From the NCBI GenBank assembly GCA_937898195.1, contig CALEJD010000005.1:1-38349 (forward strand): a stretch of 38,349 nucleotides of DNA, written 5' to 3'. The DNA is from an uncultured Clostridia bacterium (GTDB lineage: Bacteria; Bacillota; Clostridia; Oscillospirales; Acutalibacteraceae). The translations under genes were made by a program, and so were the position numbers. Every line of letters begins with the position of its first letter. Position 1 is the first letter of the stretch. The notes beneath the pieces were generated by a model. That model was not told the origin of the DNA. It saw nothing but the letters and a program-made list of their open reading frames with translations, and did no database searches. Of this stretch, positions 29,343-38,289 are shown one piece after another.

Positions 29343-30801
29343 TTTCGCCACCTCCTGAAACTTCTAATGAGAGTTTCTGTCTGCGCTCAGCCATTTCTTC
29401 ACGAACTTGTCTGAGTTTGTCACCTGTAAGGTCATACCAAATATATGGAATAAGTGGTAATAAACCAAGCACAGCCGGTGCTAATGTGAACATACCCCAA
29501 ATGAGAGTGTCTGTGTATTCATAAGCCTTAACAGTCATTGTTTCTGTTTCACTTATTTGAACAAATGTAAGACCGATTACAGGAAGAAGCAAGTTGCCGA
29601 TTGTACCTGAAATTGAACCTGTAAGCTTGCCCACGAATGTAAGCACAGAGAATGAAACACCTTCGTTTCTCTCACCGGTTTTCCATTCCATATAGTCAAT
29701 AGTGTCACCAATCATTTCAGTTGGAATAACCATATTGATTGTGTTGAAGAAAGAGAAAAGAAGATTTTGCACCATAAGAAGTGGCACAACAACCCAAAGG
29801 TTTGTAAAGCATTTAACACCGACTAAGAACACCACAATACCACATACAAGCCTTACAAATCCGTTAAGGAAGATAATTTGTCTGTTATCAAATCTCTGTT
29901 TTACCTTTGGAATAAGAAGATATGTAATAAAGCCTAAAATTGTACCAGGTAATGCAATAACGATTGTTAGTGAGTTCATTTGCACAACTTCAGAATAGTA
30001 ATAGGCTTGGAAAAATCCACCAATGCCACCCACGGCACCAAGCACATTACCAATAACAATCAAAAGTAATGGCTTATTCTTAACAAGTGCCTTGAATCCG
30101 TCAAGAACACTTGGCTCTTTGATGGTCTGAACAACTCTTTCTTTTGTGCAGATACCCGAAAGTGAGAAAAGTGCCATACCTAATGTGCCTGAAATTACAG
30201 CCATAAGCAAGAAAACTTGTGATAATGAAAGTGGGATTGAACCGTTGTTACTTAAATCCATAAGTACTGTAAGAATTGTTGTTGAAAGACCACCAATAAG
30301 ACCTGAAACAAATCTTGCAGAAGAAATAACTCTTGTTCTGTCAGAAGGGGATGGGCTGATTGCAGCACTCATTCCCCAGAAAGGAACATCACCTAGGGTG
30401 TAGAAAAGTTCCCATATAAAATATGTTATAAACATATATATAATTTTTGCAGTTGTCTCTGCGTTTGGTCCTAAAATCTGTGGACCAGCAAAAAGTGCAA
30501 TAGTGGCAATTCCCAAAGGAATAGGCACGATTAAAAGATAGGGACGAAGCTTGCCGTATCTTGTTCTTGTTCGGTCAATAATTGAACCCATAAGAGGGTC
30601 ATTGATTGTGTCCCAAAGACCCCAAAAAAGCATCATTGCTGCAACTGCTTCAGGGGGCACACCAAAAACCTTTACAAAGAAGAGTGAAAGATAACTACCG
30701 GCAATAATGTTATAACCAAAGCATTGACCCGCATTGGCGATACCATAAGCTACGGTTTCTTTGACACCTACATAACGGATGTCGCCATTGTTTTGTGCCA
30801 T
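29335..30801 (-). CDS. GPH-family sugar:cation symporter
   Basis: The 488-residue transporter has about 12 membrane segments. It shows the N-terminal block GVKETVAYGIANAGQCFGYN, the loop LWDTINDPLMGSIIDRTRTRYGKLRPYLL, which is the classic GPH signature with a conserved Asp, and DTIDYMEWKTGERNEGVSF in the second half. The family (MelB, UidB, YicJ) imports sugars, glycosides or glycan pieces with Na+ or H+. It starts three bases after the GH38 stop, with AAGGAG inside the GH38 gene end. The operon suggests import of mannose-containing oligosaccharides for cytoplasmic cleavage by the GH38 enzyme. The C-terminal tail is short, unlike the paralogue at 22097. Confidence 0.9.
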   Translation of the reverse strand: MAQNNGDIRYVGVKETVAYGIANAGQCFGYNIIAGSYLSLFFVKVFGVPPEAVAAMMLFWGLWDTINDPLMGSIIDRTRTRYGKLRPYLLIVPIPLGIATIALFAGPQILGPNAETTAKIIYMFITYFIWELFYTLGDVPFWGMSAAISPSPSDRTRVISSARFVSGLIGGLSTTILTVLMDLSNNGSIPLSLSQVFLLMAVISGTLGMALFSLSGICTKERVVQTIKEPSVLDGFKALVKNKPLLLIVIGNVLGAVGGIGGFFQAYYYSEVVQMNSLTIVIALPGTILGFITYLLIPKVKQRFDNRQIIFLNGFVRLVCGIVVFLVGVKCFTNLWVVVPLLMVQNLLFSFFNTINMVIPTEMIGDTIDYMEWKTGERNEGVSFSVLTFVGKLTGSISGTIGNLLLPVIGLTFVQISETETMTVKAYEYTDTLIWGMFTLAPAVLGLLPLIPYIWYDLTGDKLRQVREEMAERRQKLSLEVSGGGENE

Positions 30802-30804
30802 AGG

Positions 30805-33800
30805 TTATTTTCTCCTTCCCTTATTTCTGTCTTTAAATGCTCCGCCTTTGTCGTTGAGCATAAAATGTTCTTTTGAAAGCCAATAAGTAAATTGCTCTTT
30901 TGTATCTCTGTGATAATTAAACACTCTGTCACGAACTTTATCATAAAGGTCAGTTGCAAGTGAGCATGTGTTTTCTTCGCCATCAGCAGTAATCGCAAGA
31001 ACAACAATATTACGGTCAACCGGCAACTCAAAAGTAGTTGATTCAGGGTTTATTGTGATAGTTGATTTCCAGAAGAATAACTGTTCACATTGAGCATCGC
31101 CATCTGCTTTGTGTGAATGTGTAAATTCAAAGCCTAATTTGCCGTGCTTTGTAAATGCGACTTCTTTGAAATCATATAAATCCCAACCGGCATAATATTC
31201 TCTGATATCATTTACACGAATTTGTTTGCCACCAAAGGTTGCAACCTTGTCGCCGTTAAGAGATGCGACGAGAAGATGCACTCTCTTAGTACCCCTTGGC
31301 AAGAATAATGTCTGACCACCACAGAGAATAGCTTTTTTATCTTGTGAAATTAAGAACTTAACACCATCAACATAGATTTCTTCAGGTGTAATTTCCCAAG
31401 GGATTGACTTGTTGATTACAGGAAGATTGCCGTTTCTTGAAGTGTTGTTACTATAAGCCACAATATTACCAGGACAATGAATATCTAACTGGTCAGGCTC
31501 TTTATATGGCAAGCGGTCAACAGTTAAAGCAAAGGTCTTGATTTCATAAGGTTTAAGGTCAAAAATGAGTTTTCCGTCAGTAATTTCAACATCCTTGATA
31601 TGCTCTTCTGACGCATAAACTTCACGAGCAGATTTGATTCCACCATAGATTGAAAGTTCAATGCCTTTTTGCTCTTGCTTTTCACTTTCGCCAATACGCA
31701 CAATAATTTCATCACTGTTTTCGGCTTTCTTCATTGCACGAAGAATAGCGTTACCAGAGAGTTTTGCAAATGAAACCTCTGTGCCGAAATCACCACCATG
31801 CTTTGAACAGATGAATGATGCCATAGGCATAATAAATTCACGAGCAACACATTGCGTATCGTGTCCCACATTGCCCTTGTGCGAATAAATCGCATAAGAA
31901 TAACGGTTAAGACCTAATTCCATCATTGACTGCATTGAGTCAACTCGATAGTTTTTAAGTGGTGTGTGCATAAGGGTGAGACGAAGTGTGTTGTTGTCAA
32001 ATTTATCCCAACCATATTTGCATTCGCTGATAACAGAAACACCGAAATCTTCACTGTCGTCAGTAATATCAGCCCATTTTTGTGCTGGCACTTCAAAAAG
32101 CTTTTCATTCATATTGCCACGCTTGATTGCACCAAGACCTAAATCGTATGTAGCAACAGGGCTTTCTGCTGTGAATGAGAAAATTTCTTTTGCAAGTGAG
32201 CAAGTGCTTTGCCATTCGGTTTCTGTATAAACTTCAACACATTTTCCGCCACGGCTGAGTGCTACGATTGATGTAAATGTACTGTTTTTATATGCTTTAA
32301 CAATCTTAACTGCAACACGGCAAACACCTTGCTCAATTACCTCAATATGTTTGATAGTTGCTGTGTGTTGTGGCTCACGGTTAAGCTCTTTATAGTTTAA
32401 TTCCCAAGCAGGCCAGTCTTTGCTACCTGTATAATCAAAAATACCTGTAACAATCGGCTTTTTAAGAATTTCTTTATCTAATTCTTTGTCGAAAATTGAA
32501 GAAATATCACCATTACTGTTGAACTTAACAATATATTTCTCATTTTCAAGTCCGTTAATAGATGCTTTGAGTGGGGTACGAGTGTGAGCAGGTTTTGCCT
32601 GAATATCAAGTACCTTGTAACTCATAGGTGGCATTGTGATATGTACAAGCATAATTGAATATTTGCTGTTTACTTCAATAATCTGTGATGGATATTCGTT
32701 GCCATCTTTATCGAAAGCAGTCATATTCTTATGACGGATTTGTGATGGCACTCTGATTTTAACAAGTCCTGTGCGTTCATATTCCATTGGGTTTTGCACA
32801 AGAACTGCAATACCGTGTGCAAAAGATGCATCAAGACGGTTACTGATACTGCGAACAGATGCGCAATATTCGTTAGTAAACTGGTTCATTGACATTGCGT
32901 AGTCATTCCAAGTTCTGCGATATGCACGCTGAACTGATGTTCCCGGCAAATCGTCGTGGAATTGGTGAGCAATAACTCTCTTCCAAGAGCGAGTGAGAGT
33001 TTCCTGTGGATATTCGTGACCGCTGAGTGTGAATGCGGCAACACAGGAGCGCTCTGCCATATCTGCAAGTTCTTCGTTTCGTCTGTTCCAACGCTTACCA
33101 ATAGCACGAGATGTGTAACCACCGACGGCGTGGTTAGTCATAACAAGCTCATTGTTCCAAACAGGGAGTTTCTGCTTTGTCTCTTCAGGTAATGCGTCAA
33201 TATCTTTAAAAATCTGGTCAGCAGGAGCAGATAATACTTCAATATCACTAGTATTATTTTGCTTGATTTCATCACAAACAGTTTTAACTGACACTTCTTT
33301 TGGCGCGCCACCACGGTCACCAACACCGTGGAAAACAGTAGTCATTGGTAAATCATATTTTTCATTGTCGGCTAATTTTTCTTTTACAAATTTTTTATCT
33401 CTGACTTTGAGAAGAATGCTTGTGTATGAACCTGGGTTGCAGTTGCCATAAACATAATTACCGTCAACGCCATACCACTTGCCAAGGTCAAAAGGAATAC
33501 CATAAGCAGAACCCCAAGTAAGCTTTTGTGTGGTAAAGCCCTTTAAGTTTGCGTGGTGCATAATGCTTGGTAATGCATATCCAAATCCAAAACAGTCAGG
33601 CAAGAAAATATCACAACTTCTTTTACCGAAGTTTTTCTCAAAATAATTGTTACCAATGAGAATGTTTCTGAAAAGTGCTTCAGGGGAAGGCACATTAACA
33701 TCACCATTTTCAAAGGCACTACCGCACACATTCCATTTGCCCTGTGCAATATAGAATTTCATTTTCTCCCACATTTCAGGATAATATTCTTTCATAAGCT

Positions 33801-33972
33801 CATATCTGTATGAACCCTCGAAATTGAATTTATAATCGGGATATTTCTCAAAAAGAGCAAAATTGTCTTTGAGAGTGTTGAAAATATATTTACCGACGGT
33901 TGTCTCAAAATCCCAACTCCATATTGTGTCAAGATGAGCGTCAGCAATAGTATAAACTTTCTTCTTTGCCAT
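30805..33972 (-). CDS. GH38 alpha-mannosidase
   Basis: The 1055-residue enzyme has the GH38 zinc-site start IADAHLDTIWSWDF (His13, Asp15), the nucleophile Asp126 in LPDCFGFGYALPSI, ELVMTNHAVGGYTSR near 275-289, and the HQFHDDLPGTSV block with zinc ligand His339. A long beta-rich C-terminal half (about 400-1055) follows. It hydrolyses alpha-mannosidic linkages with retention, as in N-glycan or other mannose-rich chains. No signal peptide is seen, so it should work in the cytoplasm on imported oligosaccharides, in line with the transporter gene next in the operon. ATG 33972 is preceded by TTGGGGG, and a TTGATT/TATAAT promoter lies at 34024-34052. The length matches bacterial members of about 1000 residues. 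Confidence 0.93.
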   Translation of the reverse strand: MAKKKVYTIADAHLDTIWSWDFETTVGKYIFNTLKDNFALFEKYPDYKFNFEGSYRYELMKEYYPEMWEKMKFYIAQGKWNVCGSAFENGDVNVPSPEALFRNILIGNNYFEKNFGKRSCDIFLPDCFGFGYALPSIMHHANLKGFTTQKLTWGSAYGIPFDLGKWYGVDGNYVYGNCNPGSYTSILLKVRDKKFVKEKLADNEKYDLPMTTVFHGVGDRGGAPKEVSVKTVCDEIKQNNTSDIEVLSAPADQIFKDIDALPEETKQKLPVWNNELVMTNHAVGGYTSRAIGKRWNRRNEELADMAERSCVAAFTLSGHEYPQETLTRSWKRVIAHQFHDDLPGTSVQRAYRRTWNDYAMSMNQFTNEYCASVRSISNRLDASFAHGIAVLVQNPMEYERTGLVKIRVPSQIRHKNMTAFDKDGNEYPSQIIEVNSKYSIMLVHITMPPMSYKVLDIQAKPAHTRTPLKASINGLENEKYIVKFNSNGDISSIFDKELDKEILKKPIVTGIFDYTGSKDWPAWELNYKELNREPQHTATIKHIEVIEQGVCRVAVKIVKAYKNSTFTSIVALSRGGKCVEVYTETEWQSTCSLAKEIFSFTAESPVATYDLGLGAIKRGNMNEKLFEVPAQKWADITDDSEDFGVSVISECKYGWDKFDNNTLRLTLMHTPLKNYRVDSMQSMMELGLNRYSYAIYSHKGNVGHDTQCVAREFIMPMASFICSKHGGDFGTEVSFAKLSGNAILRAMKKAENSDEIIVRIGESEKQEQKGIELSIYGGIKSAREVYASEEHIKDVEITDGKLIFDLKPYEIKTFALTVDRLPYKEPDQLDIHCPGNIVAYSNNTSRNGNLPVINKSIPWEITPEEIYVDGVKFLISQDKKAILCGGQTLFLPRGTKRVHLLVASLNGDKVATFGGKQIRVNDIREYYAGWDLYDFKEVAFTKHGKLGFEFTHSHKADGDAQCEQLFFWKSTITINPESTTFELPVDRNIVVLAITADGEENTCSLATDLYDKVRDRVFNYHRDTKEQFTYWLSKEHFMLNDKGGAFKDRNKGRRK

Positions 33973-34023
33973 ATAAAAACCCCCAATTCCCTTTGTTTTA
34001 TATGAAAATAAATATATATAAAA

Positions 34024-34052
34024 ATTATATAATTATATAAGAAAAAAATCAA
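34024..34052 (-). promoter_or_regulatory. Promoter of GH38 operon
   Basis: On the minus strand TTGATT (34047-34052), 17 bases, then TATAAT (34024-34029), in a very AT-rich tract. A second TATAAT overlaps at 34032-34037. Confidence 0.65.
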
Positions 34053-34118
34053 TAATTATTGTGCAAAAAATATAGTTTGTATATAGTTGAAAAAATTTTA
34101 TATAAAACAGTCAGTTAA

Positions 34119-34258
34119 ACAAATTTGAATTTGTAGAACTCTTTTGATTTTTATATCTCGTTAAAATTGACTATCAAATAATGTAGGGGTCATTCACGAA
34201 TGACCCGTTTTGAAGTGTACGCAGAAGCCTTTTCGGGCGATTCGTGAATCGCCCCTAC
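34119..34258. repeat. GTAGGGG...CCCCTAC dispersed element, copy B
   Basis: The same leader palindrome as copy A (ACAAATT-TG-AATTTGT, 34119-34134) is followed, after an unrelated 48 bases, by a 76-base core (34183-34258). The core's ends are separate hairpins, GGGTCATTC-GAATGACCC and GGGCGATTC-GAATCGCCC, each with a GT-type or CA-type two-base loop. The outer bases GTAGGGG/CCCCTAC match copy A, but the arm sequences are different. The gap 33973-34476 otherwise contains the GH38 promoter, a short TGCA repeat and the GntR promoter/operator. Confidence 0.75.
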
Positions 34259-34301
34259 AAAACCGACCTAGTTACATCTATAATTCGCGTCGCAGACCAT
34301 A

Positions 34302-34333
34302 CACTTTGCGCTTTGCATTTTGCACTTTGCGCT
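34302..34333. repeat. CACTTTGCGCTTTGCATTTTGC short repeat
   Basis: Reiterated CTTTGC/ATTTTGC units in the non-coding stretch upstream of the GntR operon. Same class as those near 18.1-19.9 kb, with a diverged unit and no gene attached. Confidence 0.55.
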
Positions 34334-34389
34334 CAATTTCACAAACCCTAATTTGTAAAACTGAATTATAAATTTTTTTGAAAAAACTG

Positions 34390-34418
34390 TTGACAAATGA
34401 AAATTTTGGGTGTAATAT
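34390..34418 (+). promoter_or_regulatory. Promoter of GntR/ABC operon
   Basis: TTGACA (34390-34395), 17 bases, then TAATAT (34413-34418), immediately followed by the operator-like palindrome. Confidence 0.75.
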
Positions 34419-34420
34419 CA

Positions 34421-34456
34421 AACTGTACTAATTGAAATAGTACAGTTGGTACAGTT
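34421..34456. promoter_or_regulatory. Operator of the GntR/ABC operon
   Basis: AACTGTACTA, seven bases, TAGTACAGTT is a perfect 10-base inverted repeat starting two bases after the -10 box, followed directly by an extra half-site GGTACAGTT (34448-34456). A dimeric repressor bound here would block initiation. It is most likely the autoregulatory site of the GntR protein encoded 20 bases downstream. Confidence 0.8.
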
Positions 34457-34476
34457 CTAAACAGGAGGTGATAACG

Positions 34477-34848
34477 GTGAATATATTTCTTGATTACCAT
34501 TCAAGAACTCCCATTTATGAACAGATTAAAGAACAAATTGTTCTTGATATCAGCCGTGGGATTCTCAAAAAAGATGACCAGCTACCATCTTTAAGACAGT
34601 TGTCTGCGCAGTTAGGAATTAACATTAACACTGTCAAACGTGCTTTATCAGAGCTGGAAGCACAAGGGGTAATTTATTCCGTCGCAGGAAAAGGTATATT
34701 CATCAGCGGAAACGCAGAATCTCAAAACATTTATCTCGAACAATCATTAGACGCAGTAAAATTAGCAATCATCAACGCAAAACAGATGGGGGCAAGTGAA
34801 GAAAAAATTACTGCAATGGTTAAAGAACTTTTCAAAGGAGTTGAATAA
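34477..34848 (+). CDS. GntR-family regulator, YtrA subfamily
   Basis: The 123-residue protein has an N-terminal winged helix (about 8-75, with PIYEQIKEQIVLDISRGILK, QLPSLRQLSAQLGININTVK and GVIYSVAGKGIFI) and a short helical C-terminal tail of about 45 residues. That short tail, without a ligand domain, defines the YtrA group, which usually controls an adjacent ABC transporter. The start is GTG 34477, placed eight bases after AGGAGG (34463-34468); the GTG at 34468 overlaps that site. The ATPase gene follows after three bases. The upstream perfect palindrome is the expected binding site. The inducing condition is not readable; cell-wall antibiotics are a common signal for the group. Confidence 0.92.
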   Translation: MNIFLDYHSRTPIYEQIKEQIVLDISRGILKKDDQLPSLRQLSAQLGININTVKRALSELEAQGVIYSVAGKGIFISGNAESQNIYLEQSLDAVKLAIINAKQMGASEEKITAMVKELFKGVE

Positions 34849-34851
34849 AGA

Positions 34852-35754
34852 ATGATTGAATTTAAGAATGTTACCAAAAAATTCGGTGATTTCACAGCGG
34901 TTGAAGATATTTCATTTGTGATTCAACCATCATCAATATATGGTCTTATCGGCTATAACGGTGCTGGTAAAACCACACTTTTAAAAACAGCAGCAGGCAT
35001 TTATAAAGCAGAAGAGGGTGAAGTGCTTATGGATGGCGTTTCAACCTATGATAACGACACAATCCGTCGCCAGATGTTTTATATTCCTGATGATTTGTAT
35101 TTCCCAATGAATGCAACAATTAAATCAATGGCAAAGTTTTATGCTGATTATTATCCAAATTTCAGTTTTAAAACTCTTAATAATCTTGTTGAAGTTTTCG
35201 GTCTTGACCCTAAAAAGAAAATCCGTGGATTTTCAAAGGGTATGCAAAGACAAACAGAGATTATTTTAGCCCTTGCATCACACCCAAAATTTATGCTTCT
35301 TGACGAAACCTTTGACGGACTTGACCCACAGAAAAAAGAGATTACAAAGAAGCTCTTTATTGAATATGTAGCAGAGAGTGAATGCTCACTCATAATCTCA
35401 TCACACAATTTGCCAGAACTTTCTGACCTTTGTGACAATGTTGGTCTTATCAACGGCAAAAAGCTCACAATGGACTGCTCAGTTTATGATATTTCAGCAA
35501 ATTACAGTAAATTCCGTCTTATTTTTGACCGCGATATTAAAGAAAGTGATTTCAAGGATATAGAGTATAAATCACTTGATATTGACGGCAAGGTTGCAAT
35601 GATTATCTTTGATAAAGCAACGGGCGAAGAAAAACAGAAGCTTAACGCACTTCTCCCAATCGCTATTGATGAATATCAGCTCACAATGGAAGAAGTATTC
35701 TTAAACGAAATGGAGGATAAGAAATATGACATCACAAAAATCTTTGAAAAATAA
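34852..35754 (+). CDS. ABC transporter ATP-binding protein
   Basis: The 300-residue ATPase has Walker A GYNGAGKTT (34-42), a Q-loop region near 75, the signature FSKGMQRQ (about 127-134, a variant of LSGGQ common in this exporter group), Walker B FMLLDE with catalytic Glu152, and the switch His in IISSHN near 181. A C-terminal extension of about 90 residues follows. It powers the membrane protein encoded next. AAGGAG precedes ATG 34852 and overlaps the end of the regulator gene. Its end overlaps the permease gene by 29 bases, so translation is coupled. Architecture fits the YtrB/BcrA-like exporters found with YtrA regulators. Confidence 0.93.
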   Translation: MIEFKNVTKKFGDFTAVEDISFVIQPSSIYGLIGYNGAGKTTLLKTAAGIYKAEEGEVLMDGVSTYDNDTIRRQMFYIPDDLYFPMNATIKSMAKFYADYYPNFSFKTLNNLVEVFGLDPKKKIRGFSKGMQRQTEIILALASHPKFMLLDETFDGLDPQKKEITKKLFIEYVAESECSLIISSHNLPELSDLCDNVGLINGKKLTMDCSVYDISANYSKFRLIFDRDIKESDFKDIEYKSLDIDGKVAMIIFDKATGEEKQKLNALLPIAIDEYQLTMEEVFLNEMEDKKYDITKIFEK

Positions 35755-38215
35755 TGTGAATTTAAATGATTTCAAAAGAAGTCTCACAGGCTCATTGTTG
35801 TTTCCAATAATCGCATTTCTTGTGTTGTTCTTTATGGTAACAGTGCCCGTTATCGCTTATGTTAACACAGAAGATTTCATTAAAACTCCAGTTCATCCTG
35901 AACTTCAGATGTTTTTAGGACCAGGCTCAATTTTTGCTTATTCACCTGAGCTTATGTTTATGGGAATGGTTTGTTGTGGTGCATTGGTTGCAGTTAAATC
36001 ATATTTCTTTCTTGTATCTAAAAAGCAAGTTAATGTGTTTTTAAGCCTTGGTGTTTCAAGAAACACAATGTTCATTAACAGAACACTTTCTGCAATTATT
36101 ACACTTTTTGCATCAACATTTATTCCTGTGTTTATTGTTTATTTAATCAATATTGCAAAGTTTGGTGCATCGGCTTATCTCACAAGCGTGTTCTTATATT
36201 TCGTTGCAGGTCTTTTTGTCAGCGGAATGGTAGGCTATGCAATCGCATCATTTGCAATGATGGTATCAGGCAACATCTTTGAAGCAGGTCTTACTGGTGC
36301 AGCACTTTCATTCACACCGTTTATGTTATATAGTGTTTTTGAACAATTGAACTATTCCGTATTAAGAGGCTTTATTGCTACATCATACGGCACAACTTGG
36401 TCAACTGCATTAATTCCATTCACATTTGTGGATACAGCAGAACAATACACAGGTGACCCATCATTTTTCAGAATTGGTGATATGTTAGGCACTATTCAAA
36501 AATCTGTGCTTGTTAAAGGTGAAATCCCTGAAAAAATGTTGGTTGATAAATATTTTATCATTCCTGTTTTGGCTTGGGGCTTGGTTGCAGTTGTGCTTAT
36601 TTCTGTGGCACTCATGCTCTTTAACAGAAGAAAAGCAGAGCACGCAAACTCATTTGGTCACTTTGCAGTTTCAAGAGCAGTTGTATCTGTGTTCGTGATG
36701 GCATTTGCAGCATATTTTGCAGTTGGTGCTTTTGGCTATGACCTTCAATATGAAGTGTTTGGATTATTCCTTGTAACAGTCGGTCTCGTATTGATTGGCT
36801 TGTTCTTCACACAGCTTATAATGGCAAGAAAAGTCAAAGCTTTTGTTAAAGCATTGCCGGTTTATGCAGTTGCATTTTGTGTGCTTGCTGTGGCTTTTGT
36901 GGCAGTCGGCACAGAATATCTTGGCACATTCAATAAAACACCTGCAAAAGAAGATGTTAAGAGTGTTGCAATCACTTTAGAGAGTCTTGATTTGTTCTAT
37001 AATTCTGTTTATCCAAACAACAATCGTTATGTCAAGTCAACAGATGCAAACGATATCAATATGATTCTTGAACTCTTTGACCAGATTAAAGCTGACGAAA
37101 GAACAAAAGAGAATAACATGAACGAAGGATTTGTTACTTTCGCCATTGAAGATAAAAACGGAGAAACAATATATCGTGAGTTTGATGTATTCTCAGCAGA
37201 AATCTTTATGAATTATCTTCAAAAGGTATATAACTCACCATATTTTGATGCAGTTGTTGAAGAAGAACTTTTAGGCTTTAATGAGAAGAATATTTCAGCA
37301 AACGGCAAATATTCTTTACACGATTATGAAGAATTTGTGTATGCGGATATGAACTATGTAGAAAGATTTGATAGCAGCGAAGTTAGACTCTTTAATTATC
37401 TCGATAACAGTATGGTGATAAAAACACCTAATCTTGATAAAGAAGAAGACTATGAAAATTCTGTAGAAATTTTCAAGGGTGACGACCTTGCTCGTGCACT
37501 TTATGAAGATTTTACAAAAATGACTTTTGATGATTTATTCAAAAATTCAAATAAGCCAATAGCAGTTTTAGGTCAATTAGGTGAAAAATGTTTCAACGCC
37601 AATGATACATTAAAGCCATCAACAAATGAGTCAGAAAAATATATGTATAGTGATGTAACATCTGTTTATGGGGATGTTGAATATCAGAATAAAAACCCTG
37701 ATGAATTTGTAATCCGCAACGCTTATGTATCTATTCCAATTTATCCACAGATGACAAACACTGTTAACTATTTTAAAGAGAATAAGATGGATTTTGAATA
37801 TAAATATGACGGCAAAATCAAAGAAGTTCTTTATTCAGATGTGAGCTATGACGATGCGGCTGCAAACTATTCAGAAGTTGTTGAAAGCAGATTTGATGGA
37901 CTTGGTAATCATTATTTTGACACTACAAAAATAATCTATTTTAATAACTGGAACTTCTCTTATTCAAGATTCAGATATTTAATGGATTATATTTCAGCTG
38001 ATACAAATTCTATGAATTTGCTCAAAGAGGTTTATGAAGTAGCAGAAAGCCCATTAAAACCAGTTGACAAATCAAAGCAACAAAGCGTAATTGACAACGC
38101 TGTGCCAACTTATCTCACATATCAGGACAACGGAAAATACATTTACATTGTCTATGAAGACGGCACAGTAGCAAATCAATACATTCCACAAGCTAACGCA
38201 GGCATTCTTAAATAG
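35726..38215 (+). CDS. ABC transporter permease with large C-terminal extracytoplasmic domain
   Basis: The 829-residue protein has a first membrane segment near 22-46, a group of four or five between about 70 and 207, and four more between about 275 and 395 (the last ending VAFCVLAVAFVAVGTEYL). The block FLSLGVSRNTMFINRTL after the second segment is typical of ABC-2 type exporter permeases. The remaining 430 residues (about 400-829) are hydrophilic, rich in Tyr, Asn and acidic residues, without another membrane segment, and should face outside if the helix count is odd. This soluble half has no family I recognise. GGAGGATAAG precedes ATG 35726 inside the ATPase gene. The transported compound is unknown. 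A terminator follows. Confidence 0.85.
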   Translation: MTSQKSLKNNVNLNDFKRSLTGSLLFPIIAFLVLFFMVTVPVIAYVNTEDFIKTPVHPELQMFLGPGSIFAYSPELMFMGMVCCGALVAVKSYFFLVSKKQVNVFLSLGVSRNTMFINRTLSAIITLFASTFIPVFIVYLINIAKFGASAYLTSVFLYFVAGLFVSGMVGYAIASFAMMVSGNIFEAGLTGAALSFTPFMLYSVFEQLNYSVLRGFIATSYGTTWSTALIPFTFVDTAEQYTGDPSFFRIGDMLGTIQKSVLVKGEIPEKMLVDKYFIIPVLAWGLVAVVLISVALMLFNRRKAEHANSFGHFAVSRAVVSVFVMAFAAYFAVGAFGYDLQYEVFGLFLVTVGLVLIGLFFTQLIMARKVKAFVKALPVYAVAFCVLAVAFVAVGTEYLGTFNKTPAKEDVKSVAITLESLDLFYNSVYPNNNRYVKSTDANDINMILELFDQIKADERTKENNMNEGFVTFAIEDKNGETIYREFDVFSAEIFMNYLQKVYNSPYFDAVVEEELLGFNEKNISANGKYSLHDYEEFVYADMNYVERFDSSEVRLFNYLDNSMVIKTPNLDKEEDYENSVEIFKGDDLARALYEDFTKMTFDDLFKNSNKPIAVLGQLGEKCFNANDTLKPSTNESEKYMYSDVTSVYGDVEYQNKNPDEFVIRNAYVSIPIYPQMTNTVNYFKENKMDFEYKYDGKIKEVLYSDVSYDDAAANYSEVVESRFDGLGNHYFDTTKIIYFNNWNFSYSRFRYLMDYISADTNSMNLLKEVYEVAESPLKPVDKSKQQSVIDNAVPTYLTYQDNGKYIYIVYEDGTVANQYIPQANAGILK

Positions 38216-38247
38216 TTCCTTTTCCCGCAATACTTCGTGGCATAATA

Positions 38248-38281
38248 AAAAGAGAGTTAAGGTAAAACTTAACTCTCTTTT
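38248..38281 (+). terminator. Terminator of GntR/ABC operon
   Basis: AAAAGAGAGTTAAG and CTTAACTCTCTTTT form a perfect 14-base stem with a six-base loop, about 30 bases after the permease stop. Confidence 0.92.
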
Positions 38282-38289
38282 GTTGTATC

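Noticed and set aside
28592..34476. GH38/nagB region as a complete polysaccharide utilisation locus
   Set aside because: There is no SusC/D pair, binding-protein ABC importer or dedicated sugar-responsive regulator; nagB has its own promoter and terminator, so only a loose functional grouping is supported.
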